DNA of 64,000 bases from Anoplolepis gracilipes (taxonomy: Eukaryota > Arthropoda > Insecta > Hymenoptera > Formicidae). The notes below the pieces were generated by a model, which worked only from the letters and a program-made list of their open reading frames with translations, was not told the origin of the DNA and made no database searches. A program made the position numbers and the translations under genes. Positions 37,699 to 50,558 of the stretch are shown here, one piece after another (position 1 is the stretch's first letter; each line of letters opens with the position of its first letter). Location of the stretch: positions 692,501 through 756,500 of the forward strand of contig NC_132984.1 of the NCBI RefSeq assembly GCF_047496725.1, written 5' to 3'.

Positions 37699-39252
37699 GT
37701 CCCCGTACATGGAATAAAGAGGCAGTCGCGAGATGTTCGAAACGGCCGGCGAGCGCGGCGAGGAGCCAAGGGGACCTCATTGTGCTTCTTTAAAGAAACA
37801 TTAAGTAAAAGATCAATAAAACACAACTTGCCACGGTCAATTGAAAATTAAAAGTGAAGATAGCAAGGACGAGCGGTGTCGGCTGTGTCTGCCGATTGTT
37901 GGCGACGCACGTCGTGCGTCGCGATATTAAAATGTCGGATCGAATTCAAGGAAATTCGAAGAAAGGAGTCAAATATTTCTCATCAAAAATTCCAACGTTT
38001 CGGAGAATATCTCGCTAGATGTGCATCTGCATCTATCGGGTTGCTATAAATCCAGGGCGAGCAAATAAATCTATTCGCTGGAAAATTCGTGAAAATATAA
38101 ACGAGAAATACAAAAAAATCATCATCATCATCATCATCGTCGCTCCTCCTTGCTATACCTTCGGGACAGTGATTACCAGTATTACATGTCACACACGCGC
38201 CACGATGGATCTTTTTTGCGCACGTGAATTTTGCAGCGTGATGCAAAATTCTCGCGAATCGCGAACGAGACGAAATAAATGCTAGACGGACACTTCCATT
38301 AACAAACGTCAATCAGCATCAAGTCCGTTTACAGCAAAGTACCGAAAGGTGAAATAACGCGACTGCATATGTGGAAAAAAAAAATATATATATATATATA
38401 TTGGAAATATCAAGACCGTCCTCGGCTGCCACATGAAGATATGTATATACCGTCCGATTGGTTCAGGCGAGAGTTATGCGAACAACGGCTGTCTATCGAA
38501 TCCATCGGAATATCGAGCGAAACCATCGACGAGGTACTGTTAAATAAAAGCGAAACAGAAGCGATGCTTGATTTACAAAAAAAAAAAAAAAAAAAAAAAT
38601 AGTGAAAAATTAGTTCAATATTATGGAATATATAATTTATATCGCGAAACAATTAATTTCGAAACAAATGTGTGAAATGGATTATTAATATTCATACACA
38701 AAATATTTCAATTATATTGCACAAAACATTTCAATTATGTTGCAGCAAATATTGAGCAATGTTGTAGAAAACATTGCAAAGATTTACATGAAGCTGAAAA
38801 ATTCCGACAAAGTTATAGTTATTATCGACAATATGATTGCAATTGCAAAATGAGAAAGGAAGAATTTCGCGCAAACATTTAAAATTGCTTTCTCTTTTTT
38901 TTTTTTTTTTTGTAAAATTACGTCGATGGCTTGTAAATTAAATAATTAGTCATTTAGTAGCAACTATCTTTTTTGATCAGCTCATAGTATATTATTGTAT
39001 ATATGAAAATATTTCAAAAAATTTAAGGCTTCTGAAAATAAATACAATTTATGTCGAAAATAAATGACTTGTGTCCTTATCAAATATTGTCGAGTCTTAA
39101 ATAATTTAAGATTAGCCTATGAGATCCCCTAAACTTTCTTTGCTATACATATACTTTTACATTTTCGACTTTCGACAAAGAGAATGGTATGCATTCTTTA
39201 AAAATTCCGATCAATCGCTAACTAAGTCAGATCAATACGAGTAGAAAGAGAA

Positions 39253-39283
<31 letters not shown>

Positions 39284-39730
39284 TAGAAACTATATCTCAT
39301 GAAAGAAGATACGTATTCAAGCTGATGGTTCATTATCTTTTAATTTTAATCACGTCATTTCGGTTATTTGACAATTTCTGGATATTTCGATAATTTATAT
39401 ATAGGGTGACGCGAAGAATAAATATACTTATCGAATATATATTTATGACCAACGGAGTAAATTATATCGAAGTCTATTTAATAGTATCTCGTCGATGGCG
39501 AAACGAGTAATCGAATATATAAAATTTCTTTTCCCTTTATTTTGTAAAATTACATGGACCATTTAAAAAAAAATGGTGTCAATTAAATATATATAGTCAA
39601 TTTAACATACACTCATTATTTTTGGTCTGATAATAGTATATGCATATTTTGTTGTAAACAAAAATATATTTATAAAAATTATATTTAAGAAAACTAAAGA
39701 GGAAGAAAGTAAGGATGAAGAGGCAGACTG

Positions 39731-39762
<32 letters not shown>

Positions 39763-40559
39763 CTCCTCGCTCGCATCGCATGGTGACTATGCTCGCGACG
39801 CAAAAAAAGAAATTTTATTTTGCACAGAGCTAACGCGCTACGCGAAAATTTTCACGAGAAAAGTATCGAAATGTACTCTCTTAAACTGAATTAATGAAAA
39901 TTAATTAAACACTGATTAAAGCAATTATACAAGATGATTTTGACTGAAGATTAATGAATATTTTTAGTGACACTTACTCATTTGCTTCTCCGTCTTATGT
40001 CTCTCATAAAGATTTCATTGAAAAATCAATAATCGTACATATTATCAAAGATATAGTTTTTAAAATAAAATTTCTTCTTATTTATTTTGGATTGCTATTT
40101 TTCGAGAGAAGCTCCCACATACTTATATCTGGAATAAAAGATGTATAACTAGTATTTAAAAATTCAAAATTATATATACATATTACACTTTACTCTTAAA
40201 ATATGATAAACAAAAAATGAACGAGATTCTCGGTCAAAAACTCAGATATTTTTTTAACAAAATACATTATACTATAAATTTATCTCACATGATTTTATGA
40301 GATATTATTGATTCTTTCGGTGAAATTTCACTGATTCACAATATGATGTATTTCTGCTATTCAGTGATAATAACACATTGATTCGATTTAAAAGAGTAGA
40401 GCGAGTTTTATGATAATACGAGATCTGGGAAAAATCGTAGGCTAAAAGCTCGATCGAACTTAGAAAGCTATCGTGAAGATACCGTCTTGTCTATAATAAT
40501 CTATATTTATTACTACTATATTATATTATTTTTATTGTTGCGCTTGTTACTCGAGTTAA
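37699..40559. other. Intergenic DNA after CNMamide
   Basis: A CpG-richer patch at 37.7-38.3 kb has a small stem (GCGACGCAC/GTGCGTCGC at 37902-37922) and an (ATC)n tract near 38120. An in-phase candidate exon lies at 38415-38533. The rest is AT-rich, with poly-A runs at 38577 and 39731, a (GA)n at 39247-39283, and TTGCA-rich sequence at 38700-38850 that resembles the foldback element at 40560. Confidence 0.55.
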
Positions 40560-40839
40560 CCCATACAGCACAGATCATTGCAATTACATTGCAGGAACGT
40601 TGCAATATTGCAAATTACAATGAAACATTACAAAAACATTGCAGAGATATAAATCTACAAAATATCAACAGTTGTGTTGCAACATAACATAAATATTTCG
40701 AAAAAATTTCAAAATCAAGATTTTATAATTATATTTTTTTAAAACGTACAGGAAATATATAAAATATGAAAAAGTTGAACTTAAAATAAATGTTTGCAAT
40801 AATATTTATCTAAGAAATATTATATTAAAAATTTACATA

Positions 40840-40892
<53 letters not shown>

Positions 40893-41237
40893 ATGTAAAT
40901 TTATAATATAATATTTTTTAGACAAAAAAATTATTACAAACATTTAACTTCAACTTTTTTGTATTTTATATGTCCATATGCTTCTGATATTTATCAGAAA
41001 CAAAAATTCTTATACGCAACATTAGTCGACGATTGCAGTAACAATGCATTATTGCAAATTCATAACATTGCAATATTACTATAATATTTCGTTGCAATCT
41101 TCCTAAAGGCGGACATTTTAACGTTGCTGCAATCCCACAGCAATGATGCAGCAACATTTCGCAGTGAATTTGCAATATTGCAATATTGCGATGAAAGATT
41201 GTTGCAATGTGTATACAATCTTTCGGTGCTGTATGGG
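40560..41237. mobile_element. Large foldback element, ends CCCATACAGCAC, TTGCA-rich
   Basis: The terminal inverted repeats are CCCATACAGCAC and GTGCTGTATGGG. Both arms are dense in TTGCAATATTGCA motifs, and inward the arms still pair (AAAAAGTTGAACTTAAA versus the inverse of TTAACTTCAACTTTTTT) around a (TA)n core near 40850-40885. The whole 678 bp can fold on itself. No coding capacity; a non-autonomous DNA element is likely. Confidence 0.75.
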
Positions 41238-44170
41238 AAGCCGAAAGAACGCTTGCGCCGCATTTTCCCTCGTCGCGAAATAATTAATTTACAGTTTATA
41301 CTAGTAATTTAGCTCTCTTCAGAATTGTGTAGTTATACCTGAAAGAGGAGCGAGTGTCAAAGTATTTCACGAGGAATCGATGTGCATCGATCAACGTCGA
41401 GGAAGGCGGCCGCGTTCCTTCGTTATTTATGAATCACCGAATCCAGCGAGTTCGTCCCTCTCCTCTTCGAAGGGAGGAGAAGTCGCATGTTTTGTTTCTT
41501 TTTTTTTTTTTTTTTTATTTATTTGGCGCTTACTTAACTTTAGCTTTTTTTCCGCGTGTCGTGTGTATTATCCCTCACCTCGTTGATTATCCCGCTCGCG
41601 CGATGACGTTATCCCTTTTTTTTCCCCCTTACGTATCGAAACGTATCGAACTGCGCGTCGCGTCGATCCGTATATATATTTCCTCGAATTCGCGATTCCT
41701 TCAAAGAGACTCGAAAATCGAACGAGAAGAAAAAAAAAGAATTTTCTCTCTTAGGAAAGCGCGAATGTAAAAACAAATGTATGTATCTCGCGCGAACAAT
41801 GATATATATATATATATAATATTAATGCTAATAATAATAAAAATTATATCATCAGACTCTGTCGGCGTGATTTACTATTTCTTTTTCCTGAAATATCAAT
41901 CATTTTCTTTCCGGAAGATACATATTTGTTTGGAAAATGTGATTAATAATACATTTTGGCGAAAAAAGAAAGTTCGCTCTCTTCGCGTTTTGAATTTTGC
42001 GCGAAAAATACAGTCTAAAAATTTTGTGTCCAAATTTATATAAACTTACTTATACAATGAACATCAGTCGTCTTGAAAACGGAGAAATACGTGCAGTTTC
42101 TTTGAAAAACTTTTCGATAATGACAGAAAATTATAGCGTTCGCAAAAACAACTTCACTCTCGGAGAAATGGCGCGTAAACTATGGAAGAATTTTAGATGA
42201 CATAGAAACGAAAACTCCATTTTTGCGCTATCTATGAGAATACTAAAGAAATAAATTCTAAAACTGATATCGGTAAATAGAACTAACTATTTTATCGACA
42301 CAGATTTTATTACGATCTTCGTTCGCTTCTCAATCTATTTTATACATGTATTATACGTACATTTAAAAAAATAATACAATAAAAATATTAATATAAAAAT
42401 AAAATCAAATAATCCCTATTTTAAATGTACTTTACTAAGCGTATCAAATATACTTTTCATTAAACTTAAATAAATAATTTTGCAATAAAGATCATTTTTA
42501 CAGTTTATTTCTATTATATAAAATTTCATGTAATAAATAACCATTTTGTATATATATATTAAATACACACATACACAAATATATATTTATATATAGAAAC
42601 AAAGAAAGAAATAAGCGAAAAAAAAAAGAAAAAGAAGCATGAAAAATGACACAAAATAATATAAATAAGCAATAAATGTTTCTTTTGCAGATAAATTGTA
42701 AAAGAAGCTTTGTCGTCTGGCGAGATATAAAATTGTCGATAAAGAAACTAAAATGCATGTGCAACGAAACCTAAAGAAAATATTCCCTAGTCACGAAAAA
42801 TATAACCTCCTCGATGTACTCACGTGCAACGCTTCACGTCGAATAATACCATGGTCTTTATTATTAAAAGTCGATGACAAACAATATAAATAATACTCAC
42901 TGAAAAAGAATGATTCCTGCGTCTTGATAAAAACGATAAGTTCATGCAGGCGTGATTTAATTAAAGTATTATAAAGACGGCATATTTTGCATATATTTTT
43001 ACACATACACGAGGAATTTGATGTCGATCACGAAACGACTGTTTACTTCTTTGTAGTGGCAGTATTGCATCTCCCTGCCATCTAGTACGAATTCTATTTA
43101 TAATTTTTTCTTCAAGGTGTCTATTCATATCTTGTAAAAAAATTCCCTGAAAAAAAATTTCTCTGATTTTCGAAATATTTTTCCAGGTGAGTATATTTGA
43201 GAGAATATTTTCAAGATTTTTTTCTAATACAACTTTCTCTACAAAAAATTTTTTTTATTACGTTTTTCTAATGTTTTTCATTAGGAAAAATATAGAGAGC
43301 CTCTTAAGTTTCAAATGCTAGATTTATAAATGTAGTAAGAAAGCTGAATAACTTAAATAAGATAAGCAATTTTTACTTGCCTAAAATTTTCATTTCTTCA
43401 TCATTAAAAATTACAAAGAATATATACTTTATATATTTAATATTGTATTAATAAGACAAAAAAATATATATATATTTACATATTTATAATATACATATTT
43501 TAAACGCATAATCTCACAAATTAAACAAATAATTCTGACCATTAAATAAAAAAAATTGCTCAGGACAAACTGAAACGCCAAGTTTACGCGGGGGTGCGTT
43601 ATTAATATTTTTTATATCATTAAATATTATTAGAATTGTTTAAATTGTTAAATATATATATTTTGAAACATGTGTAATTTTTGTAAATGACTAAAGCACT
43701 TACCTCGCTCATTGCAGTAGTCGAACAAAATGCCATTTATGCGTTTCAAAAGGTCGGCCGAAGAATTTCCAGAAGATGAGCAACACAAAAAAAATGATGC
43801 GCACTGTTGACGACAACGAGAAGACGATCCACAGACAAGATTTGTTTATTTTCATATTTTATATTGAAAAATTGATGAGTACTTTCGACGTTTTACTAAT
43901 TTATTATTCAACTACATCAGGAGCAGCCGTTTTGTCTTATATTTCAAAATTGAAGAATCCGCAGGGTTGCCAACACAAAAGCGCAAAGAATCCACTTATA
44001 CTTTTCGTTTCGCAGGTAACCCCAAGCCCCGTTTACAAGACAAAACTGAACCCGCCAATCCGCGCGGAGGGACGAGCCCGCGCGTCACGTCCACCAATCG
44101 GGACCGAGCGACCTTCGCCCCGATTGGTCGAATACTTTTCCAGCGCTCGGTGCATCGAAAGAGACACGGA
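41238..44170. other. Intergenic DNA upstream of integrin
   Basis: AT-rich with a poly-T at 41500-41517. On the reverse strand ATGAGCGAG followed by a consensus donor GTAAGT (43712-43704, donor at 43703) might be a 5' coding exon of an unseen minus-strand gene, but no partner exon was found. CpG-rich sequence at 44.0-44.2 kb may belong to a promoter. Confidence 0.5.
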
Positions 44171-44290
44171 GTCTGTTCGTTTTAGCTGAACCGGCTGCAC
44201 TAGTTCAGAGTTTATCTTGCTCCTTCCAATGCAGAAGGAAAAAGATACAACTGTAAACTAGTGCATCAAGTTCAGCTAAAACGAACAGAC
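44171..44290. repeat. 120-bp inverted repeat (hairpin) upstream of integrin
   Basis: GTCTGTTCGTTTTAGCTGAA at the left end is exactly complementary to the right end (TTCAGCTAAAACGAACAGAC). The pairing continues with interruptions (TGCACTAGTT) nearly to the centre, leaving almost no loop. Could be a tiny palindromic MITE or a hairpin transcript. Confidence 0.85.
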
Positions 44291-45017
44291 GTACGAACGC
44301 GACGAGATGCGAGAGCGCTCCACTCCCTCCGGAACGCTTCGTTTGATGGATTGCCATTTATGGTGATCCCGAGCGACGAAGGGAGAAACATCAGGGTGTC
44401 TAAACAACATTTGTGATGCGCTGTAAAACATAATTATTATCCGGGGAAACAGAGAAGGACGACGCACCGTCTCTCGTGATTAAGTAAGGCCCGCGTGTGC
44501 CTCGCGTGACAGATATATCACTCCCCCGCTGCTTATCGTCCTCGGCTGCTTTAGTCATACGCGCGCGAGTGATGTTGCTCGGCAAATATAAAGATGACGG
44601 CATCGCCGTCGTGTGAATAAGCCGCGGGAGGTGCGCGACTGCAAGTGTCGATCGTCTCGCTTGTCCGTGTCGTCTCGGTCCCTTACTTTTTTGTCTCCTC
44701 TTCGAAATGGGAGCGAGATCGTACGTATACATGTATAATCCCGGATGCCCTGCTTCGTCAATCCGCTAAAAACCTCGTCTTTTAAGTATCCTGTTCCCTT
44801 GCAGGTCTCTTCTCTCCTCTTCTCTCTTTGTTTTTTTTTTTTTTTTTTTTTTTTAACTCTACCTCCTTTTTATCTGGTTTTCTGTGTCTTGTTGCGCCAG
44901 CTCTTTCATCTGTCAAGTTAGTTTTTGGAAAGAATATTTTTCAGCATCTCTGTAGGTATAAGAATATTTGTATGTTGAATCGAGAGATTTATTGGTCTGT
45001 CTTTGTAATTTTGCAGA
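44291..45017 (+). promoter_or_regulatory. Integrin upstream CpG-rich region and leader
   Basis: GC/CpG-rich sequence from 44.3 to 44.75 kb is the likely promoter and untranslated first exon; GAGATC/GTACGT near 44719 is a possible donor. A poly-T run at 44831-44854 follows. The coding exon opens after acceptor TTTTGCAG at 45016, one base before the ATG. Confidence 0.4.
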
Positions 45018-47572
45018 ATGTTCGGCAGCTCAAGATGGCTCGTTACGTTGGGAATATTAGTGGCGGGTCTGTCAGCTTCGTTCGCCCAGACCAATTATCC
45101 TCCACCAGAGAGACTGACCGGCATGAATCCTTGCATCAGTAAACAGACGTGCCATGAATGCATACAGACTCCGCACTGTGCTTGGTGCGCAGCACCGGTG
45201 AGGCGATATTAAGTTTGATTCAAAACTCTCTTTTACTTTATTAAATGAATAAATAATTACGAGGCTCTCTCAGAGAAATAAATTAATAATAATAATGGTA
45301 AAGTATATATTGCAAAACGTATGATGTAACTGAAGCTAATATAAATCTAAGAATAAAATAAAAAATTGGATATAGTGAAATAAATAATTTAATACAAATT
45401 CATGGAATCAATAATCAAGTTATAAATAGAAATAAAATTATAATAACAGAGCTGATTGTTTGAGTTTTCTTCAGAGCAAATAAATATAAATAAAATAATT
45501 ACGATATCGGTAGTAATATACGAGTCGTTAAAAAACATAAGCTGACCTCGGTAAGATAATTAGACGCAAAGATGGAATATACATACGGAAATTAATAATA
45601 ACGCTTGACTTGATTGTCAGTTGAATCCTAGAAATATTTTTAAATATTCGTATAAACTAATTTAGAGTAATCTAAGTCACTAAACTGTACAGTAGATTTT
45701 TAAATTATATCTACTCTCTATTGCCATTATTATTATTATTAATTGATTTCTTTATTAAGCTATACTGATAAAAAAAATGGACTTCTCTTCCGACAATTGA
45801 CATTTGTTTAATATTTAGTTGATATTTCTGAATTCAAATTTGTTTTCGCAGAAATTCCCAGAGAAGAGGTGCTTCCTTCCGAATATCAATACTAAAATAT
45901 TCGCCACGTGTCCTCCCGAGTATACGTGGAATCCTGACAATGTCTTCAGCATGCTGCGACATCGTAATTTGACAAAGGGCGGTTACACTGGTGGCAGCGG
46001 CGTGGGAGGAGGACATGGCAGCATCGACGGCTCGTACTCTAATTTCTCGTCTTCCAGTTCATCCTCCTCGCATTTTCATCAGGAGAGTTCGAGCAGTGGC
46101 GGAAGTAGAAGGCAGGAGGCTGTGCAAATGTGGCCGCAAGAAGTTAATCTGAAACTTAGAATAAGTAAATTATTACTATTAAATAAAGATAAAACCACAC
46201 AATTGTGATTTTTTTTCATATGATTTGTATAATGTAAATTTGTTTCAGACGAAGCTTATAGAATGTCCTTCGCTTATTCTCAAGCGGAGGATTATCCCGT
46301 CGATCTCTACTATCTTATGGACTTGAGTAAATCTATGGAGGATGACAAGAAGAAACTGTCCGACTTGGGTCAACTGTTGGTCGAGAGTATGAGCAAAATT
46401 ACACGCAATTTTCGTTTGGGTTTTGGGAGCTTCGTCGACAAGGTCGTGATGCCATATGTCAATACCGTTCCAAAATCGTAAGTTGCGAGATAAGCACAGA
46501 AAGTACACCTTGTTGCCACTGTAGTGTATGTGTCTGTGTGTCAATATTAATCGGCTTATCTTTTTTTTTTTTTTGCTTCCAGTCTTATCGAACCGTGCGA
46601 CGGTTGCGCGGCACCTTACGGATACAAAAACATCATGAGGCTCTCTCAGGACACGAGCAAGTTTGCGGTACAGAAATATCCATAAATATGCCTAGTTAAA
46701 TCTGCAATTAATTTTGAAAATTATGACAAATTTAAATTAAAATTTAAATTTTAATTCTAAATCAAACATAATGAAAGATTCCATTCTGTCACCTTTGACG
46801 GTTTTTTTTTAGACAGACATCTTCGTTTACAGGGATTGGTGCGTAACGCGTCTGTGTCCGGTAATCTCGACGCACCGGAGGGCGGCTTTGATGCGATCAT
46901 GCAAGCGATAGTTTGCCGTAATCAAATAGGCTGGCGCGAAAAGGCACGTCGGTTGTTGGTATTCTCGACTGACGCCGGGTTTCATTACGCGGGCGACGGC
47001 AAGCTGGGTGGTATCATCAAGCCAAATGACGGACTGTGCCACTTGGACACTAGAGGCATGTACACTCATTCGTCCCTGCAGGATTATCCGAGCATCTCGC
47101 AGGTCAATCTAAAAGTGAAACAAAATGCTATAAATATTATATGGGCGGTCACCGAAGAGCAGATTAACGTTTACAAGAGACTTACGAAGCACGTGGAGGG
47201 TTCGTTTGCCGGAAAATTGTCCGATGACTCCAGCAATGTCGTGGAACTGATCCGCGAACAATACGATGCTATCTCGAGTTCGGTGGAAATGAAAGACACT
47301 GCCAGCAGTGCGATCAAGGTCAAGTATTTCTCGAGTTGTCTGGGTACTGGGCCAGCGGTTGAGACATCGAAATGCGACGGATTAAAAGTCGGAACAAAGG
47401 TGGAATTCATCGCGGAGATTGAAGTCACTAGTTGTCCGGCCAACAGATCGGAATGGAAACAAAAGTTTGACATTTATCCGGTAAGTTTATGCATTAGCTC
47501 ATTGTGTGAGTTGAGATTGATCGACTGGAATCCATGTATTTTAACTTTTTATTTTTTATTTTTCTATCTGCT

Positions 47573-47624
<52 letters not shown>

Positions 47625-50558
47625 TTTATTCTTATATTTTATTTAGTTTTAATTATAATTTGCGCTCCTTTTTTTTCCAGGTTGGTATAAACGAGACTCT
47701 CACGGTAAATCTAGAGATGTTGTGCGACTGCGAGTGCGAGCGTCAGGGTCACATGTACGAGGAGAAGTCGCCCGAGTGCAATGGCGTGGGCACGTTAAAA
47801 TGCGGCGTTTGCGAGTGCTATGACGGATTCTTTGGCAAGCGTTGCGAATGCAGCCCACATCAAGAGCTCACTGGCTTTGACAAACATTTCCAATCGTGTC
47901 GACCCGACAACACCTCCCTTGTGGACTGCTCCGGTCGCGGCACGTGCGCCTGTGGTCAATGCGAATGCGAGGAACGAGAAAATCCTAAGGAGGTATTTCG
48001 TTAATTCTCTCACATATCGATTTCTTTGTGATAAATATTTTTCTCCTTATTTCACCTGCGCATTTACGCTTTTTTCGATGCAGTGTTGAAGATTATAATT
48101 TATTTTTATTTTTTGAATTTAATTGTTACCTTAGATTCAATATTTTAAATTACACGATTCATCAGATGAAGATGCGGTAAAATTAGAGAGAAACGAACAA
48201 GTAAAATGTAAAATAAAATTAAAGTTAAAAAGAATTAAAGTAAAATGGAACAATTGTATAAAAATAAAATTGTTACGATATTTATATTTAATATTCGAAT
48301 CAATACATTAAAAACTAGCATATACAAGCCAGCGCCGGACATTTAGGCGCGTACATTCTTCATTAACTTATAAAAATCTTATTAAAACAAACGTTTCGAT
48401 CTTTTTTTGGAATCCTCTTTAGTGCCATGACTTGTAAATATATCATGGAAATACTAACGCGTTTTAACTTACGCGAATCAACTTTACATTACGCACTTTA
48501 ATATCCTAATTTAAGTTTTAGTTGCTTAAAGTGATTATTGCAGACATTCAAGTTTATTTATAAATGATTAATTTCAGAAATGATTTTCAGAACAAATAGT
48601 TTAAATTTTACAGACAAGGAAAGCCTAAATGAAATCTACAAAACAACAATTGACAAATTATCAAAAATTTGATTGCCAAGTAAATATAAACATATAATCG
48701 CAACGCTTCAAACTCGAAAATAATATTTAGTCGTTTTCTGACCTTCGAGCGACAATGTACAGAAGACACTAATATCTGTTTGATACTCTTTGTATTAATC
48801 TTTGTTTTTGTGACATCTATTTAGGTAGGATGAGTGGTTATTAATTTTTTTTTCATTTTTCAATTGTAATTCCAATGGATTTATGTTTTGCTTTATCTCG
48901 TCCCAGTCTACTTCTAAGTTGAAGTTTAATAATTGTCCATTAAATAATTTGTTAAAATATGGGCATACAGATATGTTTTACCGCTACGCTTCTTAGTCAG
49001 GCAGCTGGGGAGTGAGAGGCAGAACATGTGGCACTTCAAGTCGTCTGGATGTGATAACTATACCGTTTAAACGACTAATTAAAGTAGGACATAATATAAA
49101 ATTGATTCGCGTAAGTTAAACAGTATTTCCATGATGTGTTTATAATAAGTCATGGTATTGAAGAGGGTCCCAAAAAAGGACAAAAACATTATATGCTAGT
49201 ATATACTAGTTTATATGTGTTGATTAATTTATCTTAACAAGCTTGTACCAAATATACGAACTGATATTCTTGCAGATAATATCAGGACATTTTTGCGAAT
49301 GCGACAACTTCTCCTGTGATCGCGATCAGGGTAAGCTCTGCTCAGACCACGGCACCTGCGAATGCGGACAATGCGTCTGCAACGCCGGCTGGACTGGACC
49401 GTCCTGTAACTGCAGATCCTCCAACGACTCCTGCATCGCGCCGGGAACCACGAATGGCGTACTTTGCTCGGGTCACGTAAGTGTGCAAGAAAATCATCAT
49501 TTTTCTCTTCTAAAATAATTTTAGTAGAAGCTCGAAGGATTTCCATCCCTTCTTTCTTGTTTTTTCCCCCTTTAGGGTGACTGCGTCTGCGGCGAGTGCA
49601 TCTGTCATGAGGAGGGCAACACTCGATATTCAGGCAAGCATTGCAACAAGTGTCCGACTTGCCCGAGCCGCTGCGAGGAACTGAAACCGTGCGTGCAGTG
49701 TCAGATGTATGGTACTGGAAACTATAGCGATCCGGAGGAATGCGCGAGAAACTGCAAGGAGTTTGTGCCCGAGAGTGTGGAGACCGTGATTGTCGACGTC
49801 GACAATGACGAGGTGCCCTGCTTCGGCACGGACGAGGACGACTGCAAGTACAATTTTGTTTACTACTACAACGAGACCAACTGCCTGCAGGTGCGCGCTC
49901 AGAAAGAACGCGAGTGCCCGCCGCAAGTTTACATGCTCGGGATCGTGTTAGGCGTAATCGCGGCGGTAGTGCTGGTCGGTCTGGCGCTGCTGCTGCTATG
50001 GAAACTGCTGACAACGATACACGACAGACGGGAATTTGCCCGATTCGAGAAGGAGAGGATGATGGCCAAGTGGGACACGGTACGATTCGTTTTTTTCTCG
50101 TGTGATGAATCACAATTGGATCGAAATTTTTTAAATTAAACATTTTAGGTTTTTTTTTTTTTCTTTCTTTCTTTCCAATTTTTATTGCTCCAAGTAAGTG
50201 TGTTATGCGGTGTTTACAGTGAGATTTTAAGGCGTAAAAAACTGATCAATTATATTCGATTATTCTTCTCATTCAACTGTCAGTTTATTATGACTTTATA
50301 TTGTAAACACTGCATAAATATAAGGATATAAGTAGTCTTTGTAAAAAATTATGTACATTATTTGATAAAAAAGATTAGATAAGAAAAATAATGATTGAAA
50401 TATTATAAAGTTGAGTGAAGAAAGATTTTGAATCAGATTTATTACATACATTAATAAATTTAATAATCTTTTCTTTTCGTGTGCTTTCGCAGGGAGAGAA
50501 TCCAATCTATAAACAAGCCACTTCCACGTTCAAGAATCCAACCTATGCCGGGAAATAA
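45018..50558 (+). CDS. mys: Integrin beta subunit, beta-PS (myospheroid) type
   Basis: Type I adhesion receptor subunit that pairs with PS alpha chains and binds extracellular matrix. Exons: 45018-45197, 45852-46164, 46249-46477, 46583-46667, 46833-47480, 47681-47992, 49276-49476, 49576-50079 and 50493-50558; all phases agree, giving about 845 aa. In order: signal peptide (LVTLGILVAGLSASFA), PSI domain (CHECIQTPHCAWC), a Ser/Gly insert in exon 2, I-like domain with MIDAS DLSKSMEDDKK, the conserved VRNASVSGNLDAPEGGFDAI block, cysteine-rich I-EGF repeats (CSGRGTCACGQCEC, CSDHGTCECGQCVC), one membrane helix (LGIVLGVIAAVVLVGLALLL) and a tail with HDRREFARFEKERMMAKWDT, NPIY and NPTY motifs for talin and kindlin, ending AGK. 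The tail and I-like sequence favour beta-PS over beta-nu. Only one form of the 29-codon exon at 46583 is present. Confidence 0.95.
47577..47620. repeat. (TA)n microsatellite in integrin intron 5
   Basis: Uninterrupted TA dinucleotides between exons 5 and 6. Confidence 0.95.
48401..49181. mobile_element. Inverted-repeat element in integrin intron 6
   Basis: The left arm (from TTTTTTTGGAATCCTCTTTA) and the inverse of the right arm share CCATGACTT, ATCATGGAAATACT and TTTAACTTACGCGAATCAA over at least 110 bp with moderate divergence. The middle has no ORF of note. About 780 bp; accounts for most of the unusually long intron 47993-49275. Confidence 0.75.

Noticed and set aside
43776..44189. 137-codon plus-strand open frame upstream of integrin
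   Set aside because: No similarity, crosses unlike base compositions, and ends in the 44171 hairpin repeat.
49229..50143. 304-codon open frame on the minus strand
   Set aside because: It is the antisense of integrin exons 7 and 8 and the intervening intron; its composition (Arg/Ser/Cys-rich) is what the reverse of Cys-rich EGF codons gives.
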